64,000 bases of DNA from Piscicola geometra. Taxonomy: Eukaryota; Annelida; Clitellata; Hirudinida; Piscicolidae. Both the position numbers and the translations under genes were made by a program. Below are positions 38,528 to 49,819 of the stretch, piece by piece; the stretch's first letter is position 1; every line of letters begins with the position of its first letter. The notes under the pieces were generated by a model. It ran no database searches. It worked only from the letters and a program-made list of their open reading frames with translations, and was not told where the DNA came from. The stretch is taken from contig OX030964.1 in the NCBI GenBank assembly GCA_943735955.1, positions 2,705,961 to 2,769,960 on the forward strand. The letters run 5' to 3'.

Positions 38528-41321
38528 ATATAATGAGGTTTATGAATTGATACATGAGGGGTTGGATATTTTTGTGTTGACGGAAACATGGCATGGATCA
38601 CATGATGAAATTTCAGTACGGAAGGCAATGCCTCCTGGTTATAATTTTGTTGATTTTTTAAGACCACTTGATCCATTTCATGGTGGTTTAATTATTTATT
38701 ATAAGTCTGTTTTCAAGTGTAAACGATTGGATTTACCTAAAATATCCACTTTTGAGGCTGTTGCTTTGAAACTTTTTTGTTATAAATGTGATTTTATTGT
38801 ATTAGCTATTTATAGGCCTGGATCAGCACCAGTCTCTCCTTTATTTTTTACGGAACTCACTTTGGTTTTGGAAAATGTTTCAATTTTAGCGTCTCATCTT
38901 GTTTTAGCTGGCGATTTTAATGTTAGGGTTGATAGACCTGATCATCCGAATGCTGTCATGCTACATGATGTTTTTGAAAATTTCCATTTAATTAATAGAG
39001 TAAATGAGCCCACTCATAATTTGGGTGGTGTACTGGATCTGATTGTGACTTCTTGTGAGCTGCCTGTTTCCGATATTAAAGTTTTTCCAAGTGGGATTTT
39101 TTCTGACCATGGTTTTATTAAGGTACGTCTGCCATTTGAAGTAAAACCTCCAAGGATTGCAAAAAAGCTTGTTCGATCTTGGAAACGTATGAAAGAGGAT
39201 TTATTTGTCTCTTTAGTACTTGATTCTCCTATAAGTAAGCCATGTTCAAACAATGATGTTGATGAGCTGCTTGAACTTTTTAACAAAGAAATTAAAAGAA
39301 TTGTAGATATAGTTGCGCCTCTTCATATGGCCAAGTGTAGACGAGAGCCAATGGCTCCATGGTTTGATGGAGAATGCAGGCAGGCAAAAAGAGATTGTCG
39401 CAAAAAAGAAAGAAAATACAGGAAAACTTTGCAAATTGTTGATAAAAACAATTTTATCACTGCCTGTAGATCGAAAAATTGCCTTCTTGTAGGAAAAAGA
39501 AACTTATACTGGAAAAATCTTGTAGATGAAAATAGAATGAAACCAAAGCAACTTTGGAATATTATCAATAAACTGTTGTGTGATGAGTCGGATTTTGCTG
39601 ATGCTGAGACTGATTTTTCTGCAAACACGTTTTTACATTTCTTTAGCAATAAGGTAGAAAGAGTAAGACAAGACACAGAAAATTGTGATGTAAATGACAA
39701 TTTGATGTTTTCTGATTCTGAGATTCCGGAGAATTATAAATTGTCAAGTTTTTCTATCTTAAGTGAAGACTATGTAATAAAAGTTGTTTTAGATTCGCCA
39801 AATAAAACATGTTCATTGGATTGTTTACCAACATTTGTTTTCAAAAAATATATTAACTTGTTTTCAAAATTTTTAACAAGTTTTATTAATCTTAGTCTAA
39901 ATTTGGGTAAATTTCCTAATTTATGTAAACATGCGCTAGTTGTTCCACTATTGAAAAAAGATGGCTCAGACATAAATAGTATAAATAATTATAGACCGGT
40001 TTCAAATCTTTCTTTTATTTCAAAGTTAATTGAACGCATTGTAGCTAAAGAACTGTTAGAGTATTTGACCTTCAATAGTCTATTGCCTGTGTACCAATCA
40101 GGGTACAGGCAGTTTCATTCCACTGAGACTGCTTTGTTACAAGTACTTTCTAGCTTATATGCAGCTATGGATAAAAATGAGACATCAATATTGGCATTTT
40201 TGGACATGAGTGCAGCGTTTGACTGTGTTGATCATAGTATTCTATTGGAGCGACTTAGTCGCAGTTTTGGAATAACTGGGGTTGTTTATTCATGGTTCGA
40301 ATCATATTTATTTAATCGTTCACAACAAGTTTCTTATAAAAGTGAGTTGTCTGAAAATCAGATTATCACACATGGTGTACCACAGGGTTCTGTTCTTGGT
40401 CCGATTCTTTTTCTTTTGTATACTTCAGATGTTTTTAAAATTATTGAATCTTCTGGATTTTTGGGTCACTCATATGCTGATGATATACAGTTGATCGTCA
40501 GTTGTTCCCCGTTTGAATTTCAGAATTCAATTGATAAGTTAGTAAAATGCTTATCAAATATCGATTTATGGATGTCAGCAAATCGATTGAAGTTAAATCA
40601 AAGCAAAACCAAAATACTACCGATAGGCACTTGGCAGCAGCTTTCTAGGATTGAGGTAGACCATGTTGTTATTGATGGCGAAGATATTGAACTATCCTCT
40701 CAAGCAACTAATCTGGGTTTTATTTTTGATAAAAAACTTACAATGAATGAACACATTAAGCATTTGACCGGCACATGTTCTTATCAGCTGCGCAAATTAA
40801 TGTCAATCAGAAGGTCATTAACTACTGCTACCACACAAGGTCTGGTACATGCGTTCATTCACTCTCGGTTGGACTACTGCAACAGTCTTTTTTGGGGTTT
40901 ACCTGAGAGATCGATTGGTATGCTTCAGTCCATTCAGAACCGTGCTGCTAAAGTTGTAGTTGGCGCATATAAATATGACCACGTCACACCTATTTTTAAG
41001 GAACTCCATTGGTTGAGAGTGGATAAGCGAATTATTTTTAAGATATGCATGCTGATGTATAAGTGCTTAAATGGACGTGCACCAAAATACCTTATGGATA
41101 GGTGCACTTTGAAAACCAACACTTTGCAACCCTATCGATTGCGTTCTGATGAGGTGAACTACTTGGCTGTTCCACCCACACGTTTAAAAATAGGGACAAG
41201 ACAATTTTCTGTGTCTGGCCCTCTTGTATGGAACAGCTTGCCAAATCAATTGCGGCAGCCGGGCTTAACGGCTAAGATGTTTAATGATATGCTGAAAACA
41301 TATTTGTTTTCACTGTCATGA
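38475..41321 (+). CDS. LINE ORF2, endonuclease and reverse transcriptase
   Basis: The frame is open from 38475, behind a TGA at 38472-38474, for 948 codons. Endonuclease: LNIRSIVFKYNEVYEL, LTETWHGS, LAGDFNVRVD, SDHGFIKVRL. Reverse transcriptase: YRPVSNLSFISKLIERI, FLDMSAAFDCVDH, GVPQGSVLGPILFLLYTSDV, SYADDIQL, LNQSKTKILP. C-terminal block: SRLDYCNSLFWGLPER and PLVWNSLPNQL. No ATG precedes the endonuclease start, and the frame overlaps the end of ORF1 by 53 bases. Translation would therefore need frameshifting, reinitiation or a non-AUG start (TTG at 38502 is possible). All catalytic motifs look intact. Confidence 0.92.
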   Translation, partial: KNQILNFGLLNIRSIVFKYNEVYELIHEGLDIFVLTETWHGSHDEISVRKAMPPGYNFVDFLRPLDPFHGGLIIYYKSVFKCKRLDLPKISTFEAVALKLFCYKCDFIVLAIYRPGSAPVSPLFFTELTLVLENVSILASHLVLAGDFNVRVDRPDHPNAVMLHDVFENFHLINRVNEPTHNLGGVLDLIVTSCELPVSDIKVFPSGIFSDHGFIKVRLPFEVKPPRIAKKLVRSWKRMKEDLFVSLVLDSPISKPCSNNDVDELLELFNKEIKRIVDIVAPLHMAKCRREPMAPWFDGECRQAKRDCRKKERKYRKTLQIVDKNNFITACRSKNCLLVGKRNLYWKNLVDENRMKPKQLWNIINKLLCDESDFADAETDFSANTFLHFFSNKVERVRQDTENCDVNDNLMFSDSEIPENYKLSSFSILSEDYVIKVVLDSPNKTCSLDCLPTFVFKKYINLFSKFLTSFINLSLNLGKFPNLCKHALVVPLLKKDGSDINSINNYRPVSNLSFISKLIERIVAKELLEYLTFNSLLPVYQSGYRQFHSTETALLQVLSSLYAAMDKNETSILAFLDMSAAFDCVDHSILLERLSRSFGITGVVYSWFESYLFNRSQQVSYKSELSENQIITHGVPQGSVLGPILFLLYTSDVFKIIESSGFLGHSYADDIQLIVSCSPFEFQNSIDKLVKCLSNIDLWMSANRLKLNQSKTKILPIGTWQQLSRIEVDHVVIDGEDIELSSQATNLGFIFDKKLTMNEHIKHLTGTCSYQLRKLMSIRRSLTTATTQGLVHAFIHSRLDYCNSLFWGLPERSIGMLQSIQNRAAKVVVGAYKYDHVTPIFKELHWLRVDKRIIFKICMLMYKCLNGRAPKYLMDRCTLKTNTLQPYRLRSDEVNYLAVPPTRLKIGTRQFSVSGPLVWNSLPNQLRQPGLTAKMFNDMLKTYLFSLS

Positions 41322-41385
41322 AATTAATGTTTAGAGCGCTATTGAGATTTATTAAATGGCGCTATATAAATATTCTGATAGATAG

Positions 41386-41573
<188 letters not shown>

Positions 41574-44210
41574 TTTTATAATCAAATATTTCATCAGGAT
41601 TTCAATGAATCTCATCTAAAACTACTTCCTTCAAGAACTGCCAGTGAATGTTGGTGCGATAGTGGGTGGGTTGGTTGGTTGCTTGCTGTTTCTCCTCCTA
41701 CTCATCCTTCTTTTACTTCTATTTCTACGTATAAGACGCAGGTTCAATTAGTTATTACTTTTATTTATTTTCTAATTATATTAAGAATTTGTAATTTACT
41801 TTTCAAAATATGTTTTTCAGTGTTGAAATTTTAAAAAAATATTTATTATATTTTAAATATAAAATTTAAAAAAAGGACGGGCACCATGGTTGCCATGGAC
41901 ATTCTGCTGGAGGAGGGCAAGCAGACAGGCTTTGTGGACCCTCCCACGTGTCTGAGGCAGTTGAGAAGACAACGCAACAAGATGGTCGAGACGGAGGTAG
42001 GTGTTGGTGCTTTGTAGATGCCACAGGGAATATTCGTGTGTTGTGATATTTAAATATAAAGGTTAATTTTCTGTTAGAAATCTAAGAACGAAAACTTGTA
42101 AAAATTCTTTAGGAATTCCCATGTTACAAGTATTCCTTCCCAGGATCAGTTTCTCTTTTGCTACCGAGTGTTGGCAGCGTGGACAAAGATGGGAGACACT
42201 ACGGTGTTCAAGAGAGGCGGTGGAGAGTTGAAGCACTTCATGAATCAGAGCAACCTCCACAGCGCCTTGCAGAAGCAGATTCAGGTAATCTTAAAAGATG
42301 CTCAACCGCATATACATACTCTGCAGATAAATAGTTCAGTTTTAAATAAGGTTTAAAAAGATTATTCATGAAAAGTTGACAAAAATAAATATTTCACTAA
42401 AATATTATAAACAGTTAATTGAGGAAACCTCTTCACGGACCCAAGGCGTTGGAAGTATGGCGTTGATGTTTAAGATTCAACACGTTGATTTTGATTATGT
42501 TACATAATATTTAGGTAAACTTAAATAAACGTTTCTATCTCAAAAGTGTTTATTCATGAATGTACAGAAACAAAAACGGAAAAAGGTTCTTTCAACTTCG
42601 AAAACTATCCGGTAAAATCAGTTCATCATTCGTTCTCTTCTTTAATGATTGCATTAAAAAACATTCCCAAGCACCTCCACCACCCTCAAAACAACCGCCA
42701 CAACAGAGCTTCGGCAGAGCAGGGGCATTCAGACTACAGCGCATTGAAGACGTGAGCACAAAGTCGTCCTTGTTGGACGTCATCGTCGAGTGCTGCTTCG
42801 TGCTGGTGCTGGGAGAGCGAGGCAGGGTGAGCAGTGGCTGACTTTAACTTGCGAGAATTTAGTTAGACGCAGCCATTTGTATGTGTTATAATGTTTATAT
42901 ATTTTTGTTAATTCTTTATTATATCGATTTAAGTGTAATTGAGAAAAAGATATATAATAATAATAATAAATTTTTCATATTTTTAAAATAAGTGATCTTC
43001 AAACTTTTCGGGCTTACGCGACGTCAATAATACTCGTCATCAGATTTAATTGCATTCTTTTGTAAGGAAGCGCATGAAGCACTAAACATCCAAGCATTGC
43101 ACCGACAACAGATCGGCTTTGAACGACTGTTGCCCGCTGAGGAACTAAGAATGCCTTACAAGGGAGTGCGTTTGGTGAGGAAGGACGCTGGCGATGCCTA
43201 TGTTTTTTTGAGCGAGAGAGAAGAGCAACAAGACGCTTCCAGAAACGTCCATTTTTATGTTAGTAGTTGATTAATGGTTAGTATTTTATTTCAGCTGTTG
43301 ATAAAGGAAGGCACAAAACCTTCAAATTTAACAGTATTTTGAGACCGAAAGATCTAAAGTTATTCAAACGTTTTATTTCACGATAAGCGCAATAAAAAAG
43401 GCAAAAAAACTAACTTTTCAATTATTTGCTTTTAAAAATCAGAAAAGTTTGACAAATGATCCAAAAATATAAAACATACAGACTAACTCTTCGGTCCAGC
43501 AGAGAGAAATTGGGTTGTGTTGTGAGAGTTCAGGTTTGGAGACCTGTTACAAACACCTCAGTGGTCTCTTGAGAAACCCCAACCAGCCCCCAGTGCTCGT
43601 CCTCTACTCGTTGGTGCTCTCAAGTTTTAACGCAACATGCTAATTTTTAAAAATATCTTTTTGTTTTATGATTTTAGAAATATATAAAAAACTGATTAAT
43701 TTAAAATTGAAGAATTTATTAAATTACTTATTATGATATATTAGAATATAAAGCTATTTTTACTTTCAGCGACACAATATAAAACCATACGCATTAAAAA
43801 ACAGAGAAAAAAAGAGACAAGAGTGTCTGTGGAGTCTGGTGAAGATGCACCTGATGGAGATGGAAGAGACGCATGGAGAGGTGGATGTGTTGCAGGCAGT
43901 CTACCACATCCACAACCAACAAGCCACGCTTTCTACTCCAGCCTACTCCAACACCACCCCTTCCAACCTCCATCTCGACCTTCCTTCTTACAAATCTGCA
44001 TACACTTTCGCTTCACAATTGTTGAATGAAAACCTCCCTAGCGGCGACTACGACACCTCTCTGCTAATTCACTGCCAAGCCGATGATTCCCACAAAGAAG
44101 ATGTAGAGCGCACTTACTACAACCAAACCGTTGAGCACCCATACACAAGTCTCGTGTCTAGAAACTTCAAAAGCAAAAGCATCCATCCTCCAAAGGGGCA
44201 GGCAAGCTGA

Positions 44211-44639
44211 GCTAGAAAGAGTTGTGCTATGCCAGACGTGGTTGCTGGTTGTGTGTGTAATACACTAATATCATCGCATAAATACTACTTTTAAATCATT
44301 GTTTTTTTCCCTGGATGGCCATCATGTCTTTATCTCACGAAAACTGTTATGTATTAACACAGAACATAGAGATCCCACTAAAATAACACTAACATGTCAC
44401 ACATTTTGGGAAAAATAGAGAACCAATAGACTTTTATTTCCCTTTTAAATCTCTACACTTATTATATTCGGAATTCTTAAAACTTCATGGAAAGGATGCT
44501 GAAACTGTGCAAAGACAGCTCAAAATCACATCAACAAGTTTACGGGGGGATCAGTCTGATCTCATTGCATGTATCAAACTGCAAGAAAAAACCAATTTTT
44601 ATCAATTATAGTTGGTAGTTTTTGTTTAGCCTATTTACC
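44211..44639 (+). other. 3' flank of copy C
   Basis: A shortened version of the flanks behind A and B. It includes part of the conserved short ORF (44465-44609). No gene. Confidence 0.5.
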
Positions 44640-44900
44640 GCCGCTATTCGAAAAAAAAAGTTCACATAAATTTTACATTTAGACTTGCATTAAATGGTTA
44701 TAATAATAACTTAAACAAAATTAAAAACAATTATTTCATAAGTTTTAATGGGACAAAATGTTGCGAAAATGCAACGTGAGCAGGAAGTGCGACATACTTA
44801 TGTGCAGTAAGAAATCATAAATAAATTGATTCAAACCACATTTATTAAAACAGAAATAATTTTCTATTGCAAACAGTTCGATAAAATTATGACTTATAAT
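44640..44900 (+). repeat. Dispersed repeat family R, copy 4
   Basis: It carries AATGCAACGTGAGCAGGAAG and CAGTAAGAAATCATAAATAA, followed by TTGATTCAAACCACATTTAT. Confidence 0.65.
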
Positions 44901-45600
44901 TATTTTAATATTTTAATTACAACAAAGTAAATTATTTAACGTGAATTACAACAGCACTCAAAGCTGTTTCAAAGACGACACTGACGACGAATGTTATCTT
45001 TTATTTAATTTTATAATCAATTCATGAGAGGTTAAAACATTATATTCCCTTCAATAAAAGCTTCAAGTGTGAAGCATTTGCGGTTTGGATTTTTTTTCGA
45101 AATATAAAAATCAACATTCATCTACAAACTTCAACTTTTAATTTTAATTTTATACATTTCATAATACATTAATATTAAAATAATAATTTCATTATTTTTT
45201 AAATAACTATTGTAATAAATGACTAAGTTTATTAAAAATCATATGGAATCCTATTACGTCAAAGTTGCGAAAACGCACCATTGATTTTTAAATGCATTGA
45301 AAACGTTTTACAAGTTATTTTGAATATTAAAAAAATTAATTTTAAGTATTAACTATCTTTTCACCTTGAAATTGAACGAAAAAATAATCTAAGCGAGGAA
45401 AGATTGTTTTGAGAAATTTTAAATGTGAACAGGAAATAAAAGATTATAAATAATAAAATGAAGTTTTTTAAATTTTAATTTATGAAATTAAAATTTAAAA
45501 TTTATTTTACAAAATATGGGAAAATACTCAGTATTAAAACAGAAAGAAAGTATAAAAATTGATGTTGCAAAACGCAACTGCTGCGGTAAATAATTATTTT
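44901..45600. other. AT-rich stretch, degenerate repeat debris
   Basis: The part at about 45045-45160 resembles 10725-10830 (AAGCATTTGCGGTTTGGA). No ORF is supported. Confidence 0.45.
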
Positions 45601-45760
45601 TTTTATACTCAAGTTGAGCCCCCCCCCCAGCATTTTTGGTTGGTTGCGCCCCTGCCTCTACCTGAAAAAAAACTTAACATGAATTTTACATTCAGACTTG
45701 CATTATATGGTTATATTAATAAATCAAGCAAAATGGAAAACAATGATTTCACTAGTTATT
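45601..45760 (+). mobile_element. hAT-type terminus joined to a partial family R repeat
   Basis: TTGGTTGGTTGCGCCCCTGC is followed by the R-family start (AACATGAATTTTACATTCAG, GCATTATATGGTTATA). It shows that family R copies sit next to hAT ends more than once. Confidence 0.5.
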
Positions 45761-46009
45761 TGGTTAGCAGATGCTATCTTGGCAGCCGCTTTAACCGTTT
45801 AATGATTTTGCTAAATAGTTTGTCTTCTGATCCAATAATTTAGTTTTTTTTAAACTTCAAATAATAATAATAATTATAATTCATATTTTTTCTTGTTTTT
45901 TGGTTTTTAAATTTATCGCTTGCCAAATCTTGCTCTCGGAATGAAGAAGTGCCAGGGCCTCAGCTTGCAAGCACCCACTGGCTACCTACTTCACAAGGCA
46001 GATGAGCTC

Positions 46010-46645
46010 TTCAGATGAAGGACAGACTGTCAGAACGAATCTTCTACACATCACTGTGTTTATGTCTATTATTTATTAAAAACTGGTCTAGCTCAATGTC
46101 TGTAAAATTGAATCCACTAAAATTTCAACTTATATTTTTTGATAAAAATGGTGAACTAATTAGTGATCCATGTACTTTTTTCTTTCATACTAATGTTCCA
46201 TCTAATCATAGTCGTAGCTTAGGATTTATTTCGGACTCAAAACCAGCCTTATCAAACCAAATTCTATTTTTTACTAAATCTTGCTGTTTTCATCTCTGAC
46301 GGATTAGACAATTATTACCTTACTTAGATGACCCTTCTTTAAAGATGTTTGTTTTTGAACTTTTTCTATCTCGAATTGACTATTGTAACTCACTCTATTA
46401 TAATTTACTTGAAAGTACTTTAAAACCATTTTAATTGTGCAGCTAGAATCGTTAGCCGTACTCCTATATATCATCACATTATGCAGGTCCATATATTAGG
46501 AACTCATTACCTCCTAATTTAACTACTTCTAAATCATTATTTACTTTCGTAAGGATCTGAAGACATATCTGTTTAACAAATATTTTTACGAGCGCTCTTG
46601 AATTTGAGAAAAGAGCGCTATTGAAATTTATTTGGTCGATTGATT
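46010..46645 (+). mobile_element. CR1/L2-like LINE, 5'-truncated and degraded
   Basis: The frame reads SMSVKLNPLKFQLIFFDKNG, then after a stop QLLPYLDDPSLKMFVFELFL and RIDYCNSLYYNLL. These are the end of the RT and the C-terminal block of the same family as the element at 54488-58250. The 3' end has AAAAGAGCGCTATTGAAATT followed by GATTGATTGATA. It has several stops and frameshifts. Confidence 0.8.
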
Positions 46646-46830
46646 GATAAGTTTTAATGGGGCAAAGTGTTGCAAAAAAAGCAGCGTGAGCGGGAAGTGT
46701 GATATAATTCAAGGCATTAAGAAATCATAAGTAAATTGATTCAAACCACATTTATTATAACAGAAATAAATTTCACTTGCGAATAGTTCGATAAAATTAT
46801 TATTTCTAATTATTTTATTAGTTATAATAA
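46645..46830 (+). repeat. Dispersed repeat family R, copy 5
   Basis: TTTTAATGGGGCAAAGTGTT, then GCGTGAGCGGGAAGTGTGAT and TTGATTCAAACCACATTTAT. It follows the LINE tail directly. Confidence 0.6.
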
Positions 46831-46911
46831 TAATTATTATTTTAATTACAACAAAGCTAAATATTAACAACAGCATTCATAAACTGTCGTGTTGTTGCTA
46901 AATCGACACTA

Positions 46912-48148
46912 GAGGTCGGACCGGGTACCCGATTTGACCGGGTACCCGCGGGTACCCACGGGAACGGGAATGAAAATTAATTTCGGGACGGGAAAAGTCG
47001 GGAACCGGGAATAGGTTTTCGGAACGGGAACGGGAACGGGAATCAACATTCAAATCGGGAACGGGAAAATTCGAAAACGGGAATCAACTTTTAAATCGGG
47101 AACGGGAAAAACGGAAAGAACAGTTATTGGGATTGGATTCGTTAACGATGATTTTTCAACAAACTTCTAAGTATGGAAATTTTTATCTCATCGATACTCC
47201 GTACTTAAAATAAGTATTTAATGCAATAGAAATGTATAACGAAGCCACCATTGCGTTGTCAATGTCAAAATCTCCAACACTACATTTGAAGTTGTTATGG
47301 TGAGTCCAAATATAAGGGAGATTAGAAAAACTGGGTGATGATGAAAACTTGTCAGATGAAATCAAAATGGTCAGTTATATTATTTCAATTGTTTAAATTA
47401 ATACTTTGAATTTGAATGATTAATTTTCAAATGATTGCTCAGTTGATCATTTCGACAAAAGAAAAGATGCCATTGATCTTATTCAGACAGCATGTCTGTT
47501 GCATTCCCAGTATGAAATAATAATAGGAAAAAGTTTGCGATAGAAAAGAAATAAATACCAAGACTTTCATTAGAGAAAATTTAATTCTATTTAGTACCGC
47601 CAGACCAAGCTGCAGTGCCGTTGAGAAAAAAAACAAATGATGGTTATTTAGACCTATTATGTTCGTTTTTATAACGTAAAAATTATAATAAAATTATTAT
47701 ACTATTAAATTATACGAATGATTTTATATTTGCAGTTATGGAGAATGAGAATGTTGTCAAAAAACATATTTCTAACAACATTATTGAAGAATTAATAATA
47801 ATGAACGAAGAAAAAAGTGCAGAAGAGGATGAATTGTACAAATAATTACCTCCCAACAAAATTGAAGATTATAAAGATGTTTTATTTTATTTGAGTGAAA
47901 TGAGAAATTTTCAAATACTACAAGGAGTAGCCAAAGTTTTGTTTAGTATATCTGCAAGTTATATTCCCTGTGAACGGAATTTTTCAATACGTGGTCGATT
48001 AACTTCAGACCCAAAATCATCTCATTTGAAAGCTGAAACTCTTAACGGTTTAAATGTTGCTCCTTTTGATGAAGTAGTAGAACGTTATTTTTTTTTAATA
48101 ATCAAGTTATTCAGGTTCAATTTAACATCAAATAGGATTAAAAATTAA
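46912..48148 (+). mobile_element. hAT transposon remnant with transposase C-terminus
   Basis: It starts AGAGGTCGGACCGGGTACCC with many CGGGAACGGGAA motifs (to about 47115), as in 14940-15312 inverted. At 47740-48148 a frame starting MENENVVKKHISNN leads, past one stop, into LQGVAKVLFSISASYIPCER and FSIRGRLTSDPKSS, the hAT dimerisation domain. Most of the transposase core is gone, so the copy is not autonomous. Confidence 0.8.
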
Positions 48149-48225
48149 ATAATTTCTACCGTAACGAACCAAGAGTGAAAAAAGTTGAGATCAGTTAAAA
48201 AGTATCCAGGTATGAAAGTAGGAGT

Positions 48226-48720
48226 AGGTTGCTGAGGACGGAATGATTTTTACAAGTAGCCTTTAGACTCAATTGCATAACCAGAAAGGTAGGTTTGAAT
48301 TCATTCGGTCCTTATATTGATACTTTGTCTTGTAATATGAACTCTAGAAATAAAGTAATACAAGTGAATAACTCAGGGGTCAAAAGGCCTCCCTAAACTA
48401 AACCTAAGCATGAACCTTAAAATACCATTTTGAGCAACTGGGTTCTTAGTTGCCTATGGTGGAATCATATTGTACTTAATGAATTTTCCTTTTAAAATTG
48501 TGATCTTTCAAAAGTTTAAAAATTCAGTTTCTTCTTTAAAGCGTCATAAAATGTTTTTTTGAAAACGGCTGAAATGTTTTTAGCATCTTTTACAACTTTA
48601 TTTTTAAAGAAAACTCTGCATAAAAAATTGTTTGGCGAATAAAATAAATAGTACACACTTCGCTCGAAGACACTTTTTTATTTCACACTTTATTAGTAGC
48701 TTCAATCATTTCCTGTTTGC
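48226..48720 (-). repeat. Diverged inverted copy of the receptor-intron repeat
   Basis: The reverse complement resembles 2500-3030 (GGCTACTTGTAAAAATCATT, CCCAGTTGCTCAAAATGG, TATTGACTCTTTG-like). It is shorter and more diverged than 53445-54487. No exons accompany it. Confidence 0.55.
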
Positions 48721-48996
48721 CCCATTTTCTACAATCACTTTTACGTTTGTAGAAACTAATGGCAGCTGTCAATAGATACATTTTAGGAGTAACTATATTA
48801 ATTATTAAGTGCTATGAAGTAAATGGATATCGCGTTAACTTTCCGAGCCCTAAAAAGGAAAATTAATTAATTTTTAGAGCGCATACTGGTAAATAAGCTC
48901 ATTCCGTCTTACGCAACCTCTCCTATAAATCTTTAATCAAAACTTTTACAATACTTTAACAGCAATTATTAACTACTTTTAAAATCACGAATTTAC

Positions 48997-49051
48997 CTTG
49001 AAGGGGCAAAATGATCGAGAGGACGATGAAAAACAAGGCAAAACACTGCAT
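48997..49051 (-). CDS. Isolated first exon with signal peptide (secreted protein, rest not found)
   Basis: On the minus strand an ATG at 49051 opens MQCFALFFIVLSIILPLQ, a typical hydrophobic signal peptide. A donor follows (CAAG/GTAAAT) at 48996. A TATA box (CTATAAAAG) lies 45 bases upstream. The layout is like the secreted Cys-rich gene at 58507-59030: TATA, short leader, signal-peptide exon, early intron. No second exon can be identified further down the minus strand, where hAT debris and a diverged repeat follow. It may be a gene truncated by these insertions or one with a long intron. Confidence 0.5.
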
Positions 49052-49095
49052 CTTGAAGTCTCGAGAGAACTAGTGGAATCAGCTGAATTCAGTGA

Positions 49096-49104
49096 CTTTT
49101 ATAG
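49096..49104 (-). promoter_or_regulatory. TATA box of the 49-kb signal-peptide exon
   Basis: CTATAAAAG on the minus strand, 45 bases before the ATG at 49051. The spacing fits transcription starting around 49065-49075. Confidence 0.5.
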
Positions 49105-49395
49105 GCTATAAGTTATAGACCATCGCATGTCTCATCCCACGACCAATGATAACTCACCACGCCTTCAAAATCACTGCTAATTTTTAAATCATCATCACCA
49201 TCGTTCTTTCAGTAAACATTTCAAATGCATTTCAGCACGACTGCTTCGCGATTCGAGCGTTAAAACAACAACAGCTGGCAAACAGTCGATGACTAACTCC
49301 AAACCTAGTCATAAAGCTTACACTTGAGAAATAAAAGTTTTAATATCTTTTTTAAAATTAATAAATCTGAGATCATTCACATATGTTATCTTGTG

Positions 49396-49803
<408 letters not shown>

Positions 49804-49819
49804 AATAACATTAAATAAT

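Larger units (their letters stand above)
37338..41385 (+). mobile_element. Full-length CR1/L2-like LINE inserted in copy C
   Basis: Copies A and B have a short (TA)n in the intron between EGF3 and the TM exon. In copy C that intron is interrupted at about 37338 by a complete element: a 5' leader of about 235 bases, ORF1, ORF2, and a 3' end AGAGCGCTATTGAG..GGCGCTATATAAATATTC followed by (GATA)n and an expanded (TA)n. Both ORFs are undamaged, so the insertion is young. A target duplication cannot be read because the target is itself TA repeat. Confidence 0.9.
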
